From positions 1 to 64,000 of the forward strand of contig CACNWV010000004.1 of NCBI GenBank assembly GCA_902624195.1: a stretch of DNA of 64,000 nt. Reading direction: 5' to 3'. The translations under genes were made by a program, and so were the position numbers. Under the pieces are notes generated by a model. The model saw only the letters and a program-made list of their open reading frames with translations. It was not told where the DNA came from and did no database searches. Positions 59,434-64,000 of the stretch are shown here, one piece after another. The DNA is from an uncultured Pelagibacteraceae bacterium (lineage in GTDB: Bacteria > Pseudomonadota > Alphaproteobacteria > Pelagibacterales > Pelagibacteraceae). Within the stretch, counting starts at the first letter, position 1. The number at the start of each line of letters is the position of its first letter.

Positions 59434-59483
59434 TTCATGTGTCCCTCGTTTGTTTACACAAAGATTTTTTAAAAAATTTAATA

Positions 59484-59520
59484 AAAAAAACCTTATTTAT
59501 TTCGCGTTTAAGGTTTTTTT
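59484..59520. promoter_or_regulatory. Symmetric terminator-like hairpin between divergent genes
   Basis: AAAAAAACCTTA (59484-59495) pairs with TAAGGTTTTTTT (59509-59520) around a 13-base loop. The stem is mostly A-T with two G-C pairs, and T-runs follow on both strands. It lies in the 159-base leader region between the decarboxylase gene (leftward) and regA (rightward), so it does not end a known gene. Confidence 0.5.
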
Positions 59521-59592
59521 GACTTTATGTAAAGAAAAAAAAAGCATTTTTGCTATGTTGAAATTTTGTCAACAGTACCCATATAGAGTTTT

Positions 59593-60165
59593 ATGAGAGC
59601 ACAAAAAAACACGCCTGATCAGCTAAAACTAGCGGACTTTGCGGATAAATCGCTTTTAATCCTCGATGATGACGATCCTTTAAGAGGTAGATTAGCCAGA
59701 GCTATGGAAAAGAAAGGTTTTCAGGTAAAAGAGGCTAAAAATGTGCGAGAAGGGCTCGAGATAGCTCGAACAGCCCCAACAGCCTTTGCCATAGTCGATT
59801 TAAGGCTGGAGGATGGTAACGGTTTAGATGTCGTAAAAGAGCTCTCAAAAAATAAAAAAGAGAGCAGGATTGTAATGTTAACGGGATACGGGAATCTACC
59901 TACAGCTGTAGCAGCAGTCAAAGTTGGAGCGATAGATTATATTGCAAAACCAGTCGATGCAGATGATGTTGAAGCAGCATTACTTGCTTCACCCGAATCA
60001 AACGCTAAACCACCCGAAAATCCAATGTCAGCAGATAGAGTTAAATGGGAACATATTCATCGTGTTTTTGAATTATGTAACAGAAATGTTTCAGAGACTG
60101 CCAGAAGACTTAAAATGCATAGGAGAACTCTACAAAGAATTCTTTCTAAAAGATCTCCAAGATAA
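59593..60165 (+). CDS. regA: RegA/PrrA/ActR-type redox response regulator
   Basis: A 190-residue two-domain regulator. The receiver has the acidic pair LILDDDD (22-28), phospho-acceptor D69 in AIVDLRLEDG, T97 in VMLTGYG and K119 in IAKPVD. A proline-containing linker (about 138-145) leads to a Fis-type helix-turn-helix with NVSETARRLKMHRRTLQRIL. This domain order, linker and length are those of RegA/PrrA, the partner of RegB. The codons look richer in G and C than those around it (about 42 percent in a 60-base sample). It does not sit next to regB as in many relatives; a polyamine operon lies between. Confidence 0.94.
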   Translation: MRAQKNTPDQLKLADFADKSLLILDDDDPLRGRLARAMEKKGFQVKEAKNVREGLEIARTAPTAFAIVDLRLEDGNGLDVVKELSKNKKESRIVMLTGYGNLPTAVAAVKVGAIDYIAKPVDADDVEAALLASPESNAKPPENPMSADRVKWEHIHRVFELCNRNVSETARRLKMHRRTLQRILSKRSPR

Positions 60166-60167
60166 AA

Positions 60168-60719
60168 TTAAAAAATTTTCCTGAACTTTTTAATTTGACC
60201 AACTGCAAAAGCTGCAATTAATATCTTAAATAACTCAGCTAATAAAAAAGGTTTAGCTCCTAACTCGAATATAGGTTTTTCCCAACCTATTAAATTTCCT
60301 AACCACAATAAGCCTAAAATATAAATAAAACTTGTTGCAAAGGTTAATTTAAAAATATTTTTTAACAAATTGTTATCATAACTAAATTTACCAGCTACAA
60401 ATACAGCTACTACAAAACCAACCAAATATCCCATGGTTGGACCAGTAAAGTAAACTAAACCTACCCCTTTTTCTGGAGTACCAGAAAAAACAGGTAATCC
60501 TAAAATTCCCTCAAATAAATATAAAGTTATAGTTGCAACACCAAGCTTCCAACCAAACGCTATACCAATAAATAATACAACAAAAGTTTGCATGGTCATG
60601 GGAACAGGATAAAATGGAATTCTGATTTTCGATGATATTGCTAAAAATACAGTACCTAACAATGCATAAAAAATATATTTAATTAATTTAGTTTGTTTTA
60701 AACTTTTTACTAATATCAT
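60168..60719 (-). CDS. bioY: Biotin transporter BioY
   Basis: A 183-residue membrane protein with about six hydrophobic segments. It is the substrate-binding S-component of ECF-type biotin transport: AISSKIRIPFYPVPMTMQTF at the start, GPTMGYLVGF in the middle. BioY can work alone or with the BioM/BioN energising subunits, and neither gene is next to it. It supplies biotin in an organism that may not make its own. Three bases separate it from regA (convergent). It is 31 bases downstream of the ABC ATPase gene. Confidence 0.9.
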   Translation of the reverse strand: MILVKSLKQTKLIKYIFYALLGTVFLAISSKIRIPFYPVPMTMQTFVVLFIGIAFGWKLGVATITLYLFEGILGLPVFSGTPEKGVGLVYFTGPTMGYLVGFVVAVFVAGKFSYDNNLLKNIFKLTFATSFIYILGLLWLGNLIGWEKPIFELGAKPFLLAELFKILIAAFAVGQIKKFRKIF

Positions 60720-60750
60720 TAAATCACTTTATCTTTTTTTATAACAAAAT

Positions 60751-61680
60751 CTAGTGTTTTGTTAGCTGTACAAAAACATCTTCTAAATCGCCATCTTCTG
60801 TAAAAATATCCTCAATTTCAATGTTATTTTGTTTAAGAAAATTTATTATCTCCCCAAAATTAAGTAAATTTTTTTCGTATGTAACTGATATAGAATTTTT
60901 TGAATTTATTTTAATGTTAATATCTTGCATCGAATATTTTTTACCTAAATCTAAATTTTTAACTTTAAAATTAATTTTTTTTGTTTTAATTCGCTGTAAT
61001 AATCTTTCTGTAGTATCCAATGCAACTAAGTTGCCTTTATCTAGTATTGCAATACGATCGCACATTTCTTGAGCTTCAATTAGATAATGGGTTGTTAGGA
61101 TGATTGTTACTCCCTCTTTATTTAGTTTTTTTACGTTTTCCCAGAGATTATTTCTCAACTCCACATCCACACCAGCAGTGGGTTCATCTAAAATTAAGAT
61201 CGGCGGCTGGTGCACCATTGCCTTGGCAATGAGCAATCTTCTTTTCATTCCTCCAGATAAGTTTCTCGAGTAAGCATTTGCTTTTTCTTCTAACGATACT
61301 ATTTTCAAAATTAAATTAGTAATTCTGTCTTTTTTTGTAACTCCGTACAATCCAGCCTGTAGCTCAAGAAGCTGTTGTGGGCTAAAGAAAGCATCTAAGT
61401 TTACCTCTTGCGGCACTATCCCAATAGAGGCTCTAACTTGCCTAGGATTTTTATCTAAATCAAAACCCCACACATTTACTTTACCTCCTGTTTTGACAAC
61501 TGTTCCAGCAAGAATGTTTAAAAAAGTTGTTTTGCCAGCTCCATTAGGACCAAGTAATCCAAAGACTTCACCCTGCTTCACTCCAAAACTTAATTCATTT
61601 AATGCTTTATTTTGTTTTTTTGTTTTATTGTTGGAGTAAATCTTAGTTAGATTTTCAACAGATAAAGCAAATTTATTCAT
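60751..61680 (-). CDS. ABC-2-type transporter ATP-binding protein
   Basis: A 309-residue ATPase. Walker A is GPNGAGKTT (44-52), the Q-loop is in VPQEVNLDAFF, the signature is LSGGMKRRLLIAKAM, and Walker B with D-loop is ILILDEPTAGVD, followed by LTTHYLIEA. The C-terminal extension of about 80 residues (230-309) is typical of COG1131 (CcmA/DrrA-like) exporters, not of ECF ATPases. The membrane partner gene is not in the window. Substrate unknown. Transcribed toward bioY. Confidence 0.92.
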   Translation of the reverse strand: MNKFALSVENLTKIYSNNKTKKQNKALNELSFGVKQGEVFGLLGPNGAGKTTFLNILAGTVVKTGGKVNVWGFDLDKNPRQVRASIGIVPQEVNLDAFFSPQQLLELQAGLYGVTKKDRITNLILKIVSLEEKANAYSRNLSGGMKRRLLIAKAMVHQPPILILDEPTAGVDVELRNNLWENVKKLNKEGVTIILTTHYLIEAQEMCDRIAILDKGNLVALDTTERLLQRIKTKKINFKVKNLDLGKKYSMQDINIKINSKNSISVTYEKNLLNFGEIINFLKQNNIEIEDIFTEDGDLEDVFVQLTKH

Positions 61681-61722
61681 ACTTTTTTATAAATCGATAA
61701 GAATTCAATGTAATATGTATAT

Positions 61723-64000
61723 ATGACTTCTATAAAAAAAACAGATCATTTTTATCTAGTCGATGGCTCCGGATATATATTTAGAGCTTATTACGCTCTT
61801 CCACCTCTCTCAAGAAAGAGTGATGGTCTTCCAACTGGAGCAGTTAGTGGTTTTTGCTCAATGCTTTTTAAATTATTAGAGGATGCAAGATCAGATGACA
61901 CTAAAAACAAACCAACTCATTTTGCAGTAATATTTGATTCTGCACGGAAAAATTTTAGAAATGAAATCTATAGTGAGTATAAGGCTAATAGAGCAGAAGC
62001 TCCCGATGATCTGGCCCCTCAATTTAAATATATAAGAAAATCTGTAGAAGCTTTTAATTTACCATCTGTAGAATTAATAAACTATGAAGCCGATGATCTA
62101 ATTGCAACTTATGCAAAAAAAATTACAGAACTTGGAGCTAAAGTTACTGTAATATCATCAGATAAAGACTTAATGCAGTTAGTCTCTAGCAAAGTCAGAT
62201 TATTCGATCCTATGAAAAGCAAAGTAATAGGAGAAAAAGAAGTAATTGAAAAATTTGGGGTTAAACCAAATCAAGTAATAGATGTACAGTCACTGGCTGG
62301 AGACAGCTCAGATAACATTCCAGGAGTTCCAGGCATAGGCATTAAGACAGCTGCTGAATTGATAAATAAATACAAAACATTGGAAAATTTATTAAAAAAA
62401 GCCTCAGAAATACCTCAGAATAAAAGAAGAGAAACACTAATATCAAATAAAGATAAAGCTATGATTAGTAAACAATTAGTTACTTTAAAAAATGATGTTC
62501 CTTTAAAGGATGATGTTACTGATTTTATTATTAAGGCGATAAATAAAGATAAACTCTATAATTTTTTAAGAGATATGGAGTTTAATAGACTTCTCAGCCA
62601 AGCTATTAGTTTTTATGGTGAGTCAGGGAATAAAGATTTAAACGAAAAAACTCAAGCAAGAAAAAACAATAAGATAAATACCAAGAACTACAAAACTATT
62701 TCAAATGAGAAGCAGCTTGATGAATTAATACAAAAATTAAATGAAAAATCTGTTATAGCAGTTGATACTGAAACCTCATCGCTAAATCCACTGGAAGCAG
62801 ATTTAGTTGGTATATCTTTATGTTATGATGCTAAACACGCTTATTATATTCCACTAGAACACAAAGAGAAAACTGAATTAAAAAAAAATTTAGTTCTAAA
62901 AAAACTTAAGTCAATTTTGGAGGACACAAGTATTAAAAAAGTTGGTCAAAATATAAAATATGATCTTATTATATTCAAAAATGAAAATATTGAATTAAGC
63001 CCGATAGATGATACCATGTTGTTGTCGTACACATTAGATGCCGGAAACAATAGGCATAACATGGATACTTTATCTGAATTACACCTAGGACATAAATCTA
63101 TATCTTACAAGGAAATAGTTGGAACAGGAAAAAAACAATTAAATTTTTCAGAAGTGGATCTGAAATCTGCAACAGAATATGCAGCTGAAGATGCAGATAT
63201 AACTTTAAGGTTATATGAGCTTTTATCTGAAAGAGTATCAAAGGAAAAGCTGGAAAAAATTTATGAAGTTTTTGAAAAACCAATGATAAAAATTCTAGCA
63301 AAGTTAGAAACTAGTGGCATAAAAGTAGACGATGTCTACTTAAAAAAGCTTTCAAAAAAGTTTGAAGAAAGATTAATAAAGATTGAAAAAGAAATTTATA
63401 AAATAACAGGTAAAGAATTTAATATTGGATCACCAAAACAATTAGGAGAAATTATTTATAACGAATTAAAGATAGCAAAATTAAAAAAAACGAAAAAAGG
63501 TAGTTTAGCTACAAGTGCTAAAATCTTAGAGGATTTGGCTATGACAGGGCATAAATTTCCAAACTTAGTTTTAGAATGGCGTCAAGTTTCAAAATTAAAA
63601 AGTACCTACACAGATGCATTGCAAGATCACATCAGTAAAAAAACAAAAAGAGTTCATACTTCTTTCTTATTAGCAGCCACTAATACCGGCAGGCTTGCTT
63701 CAAGTGATCCTAACTTACAAAATATTCCCATAAAAACTATAGATGGTAAAGAGATAAGAAAAGCCTTTGTTGCAGATAAAGATAATTTACTTATCTCAGC
63801 AGATTATAATCAAATAGAGATGAGAATTCTTGCTGACATAGCCGATGTAAAAGAATTAAAGAAAGCTTTTAAAAACAAACAAGATATCCACTCTTTAACA
63901 GCTAGTCAGGTTTTTGATGTGCCAATTACTAAAGTGACAGATGATTTTAGACGAAAAGCAAAGGCGATTAATTTTGGAATTATTTATGGAATAACGCAAT
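61723..64000 (+). CDS. polA: DNA polymerase I, C-terminus beyond window
   Basis: Starts at ATG 61723 and stays open to the end of the window (759 residues seen; full length is about 920). The 5'-nuclease domain (about 1-290) starts FYLVDGSGYIFRAYYALPP and has NYEADDLIATYA and GDSSDNIPGVPGIG. The proofreading 3'-5' exonuclease domain has IAVDTETSSLNPLEAD with the Asp-x-Glu, so it looks active. The polymerase domain shows TNTGRLASSDPNLQNIP, motif A ISADYNQIEMRILA and motif B RRKAKAINFGIIYG. It acts in repair and Okazaki fragment maturation. Confidence 0.97.
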   Translation, partial: MTSIKKTDHFYLVDGSGYIFRAYYALPPLSRKSDGLPTGAVSGFCSMLFKLLEDARSDDTKNKPTHFAVIFDSARKNFRNEIYSEYKANRAEAPDDLAPQFKYIRKSVEAFNLPSVELINYEADDLIATYAKKITELGAKVTVISSDKDLMQLVSSKVRLFDPMKSKVIGEKEVIEKFGVKPNQVIDVQSLAGDSSDNIPGVPGIGIKTAAELINKYKTLENLLKKASEIPQNKRRETLISNKDKAMISKQLVTLKNDVPLKDDVTDFIIKAINKDKLYNFLRDMEFNRLLSQAISFYGESGNKDLNEKTQARKNNKINTKNYKTISNEKQLDELIQKLNEKSVIAVDTETSSLNPLEADLVGISLCYDAKHAYYIPLEHKEKTELKKNLVLKKLKSILEDTSIKKVGQNIKYDLIIFKNENIELSPIDDTMLLSYTLDAGNNRHNMDTLSELHLGHKSISYKEIVGTGKKQLNFSEVDLKSATEYAAEDADITLRLYELLSERVSKEKLEKIYEVFEKPMIKILAKLETSGIKVDDVYLKKLSKKFEERLIKIEKEIYKITGKEFNIGSPKQLGEIIYNELKIAKLKKTKKGSLATSAKILEDLAMTGHKFPNLVLEWRQVSKLKSTYTDALQDHISKKTKRVHTSFLLAATNTGRLASSDPNLQNIPIKTIDGKEIRKAFVADKDNLLISADYNQIEMRILADIADVKELKKAFKNKQDIHSLTASQVFDVPITKVTDDFRRKAKAINFGIIYGITQ

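Noticed and set aside
59593..60165. Recent horizontal transfer of regA because of higher G+C
   Set aside because: The sample of 60 bases is small, and the conserved receiver domain favours codons rich in G; gene identity fits the alphaproteobacterial RegBA pair.
60168..61680. ABC ATPase as the energising subunit of BioY
   Set aside because: The C-terminal extension and overall pattern are of ABC-2 exporters, not of ECF ATPases such as BioM; adjacency alone is weak.

Overview
The window is one continuous, very gene-dense piece of a streamlined alphaproteobacterial chromosome, most likely SAR11 / Pelagibacterales. The evidence is low G+C (about 30 percent by eye), genes packed with overlaps or gaps of a few bases, alphaproteobacterial marker genes (DUF3576 lipoprotein next to leuS, Irr next to fabA-fabB-fabI, RegB/RegA, rpsT next to dnaA), and operons that lack some of their usual members. 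The longest stretch without a gene is about 220 bases (50104-50325). I see no tRNA, rRNA, insertion sequence, prophage or CRISPR array.

Layout. 1-2936: leuS (3' end outside the window) and a DUF3576 lipoprotein. 3005-4181: a porin with its own promoter and terminator. 4145-8375: a TenI/ThiE-like protein, YggS, a YkuD-type L,D-transpeptidase, a degenerate OmpR-type regulator, a tiny ArfA-like ribosome-rescue protein, a secreted hydrolase and a PfkB kinase. 8376-13694: nth, dapB and a 55-residue membrane protein, then dnaJ, dnaK and grpE, with a heat-shock-type promoter before dnaK. 13737-19142: rdgB, then the LpoA-like / rsmI / BON-lipoprotein neighbourhood known from other proteobacteria, then malic enzyme. 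19214-24895: murJ, trpS, an Nfu scaffold, a Bax-like glucosaminidase and a polysaccharide deacetylase. 24873-31178: a short tsaB, a Fur/Mur-type regulator, miaB, phoH, ybeY, lnt and metK. 31231-37709: the transcription/translation operon nusA-infB-rbfA-rpsO-pnp, without rimP or truB. 37706-43808: fabI-fabB-fabA opposite irr, followed by katG, a 2-oxoglutarate-type hydroxylase and a DUF2061 protein. 43812-48924: SH3 protein, MoeB/ThiF-like enzyme, dut, coaBC, a frameshifted ubiB and ubiE. 48936-55033: mutM, rpsT, dnaA, dnaN and gyrB, without recF. 55042-60165: the redox sensor RegB and its regulator RegA, separated by a polyamine operon (ornithine decarboxylase, deoxyhypusine-synthase-like, agmatinase-like). 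60168-64000: bioY, an ABC ATPase and most of polA.

How it fits together. Most of the window is housekeeping: replication start and clamp, protein folding, mRNA turnover, fatty acid synthesis, envelope building and base-excision repair. Regulation is sparse. It includes a likely RpoH promoter at dnaK, matching palindromes before irr and katG that look like an Irr regulon, a RegBA redox pair, and a terminator-like hairpin just before nusA.

I do not see a clear new multi-gene system. The best leads are small: the ArfA-like ORF overlapping a regulator gene, divergent genes whose start codons touch or share a palindromic ATGCAT, the paired Irr-like operators, the nusA leader hairpin where rimP is missing, the polyamine operon built on a deoxyhypusine synthase homologue, and the homopolymer frameshift in ubiB.
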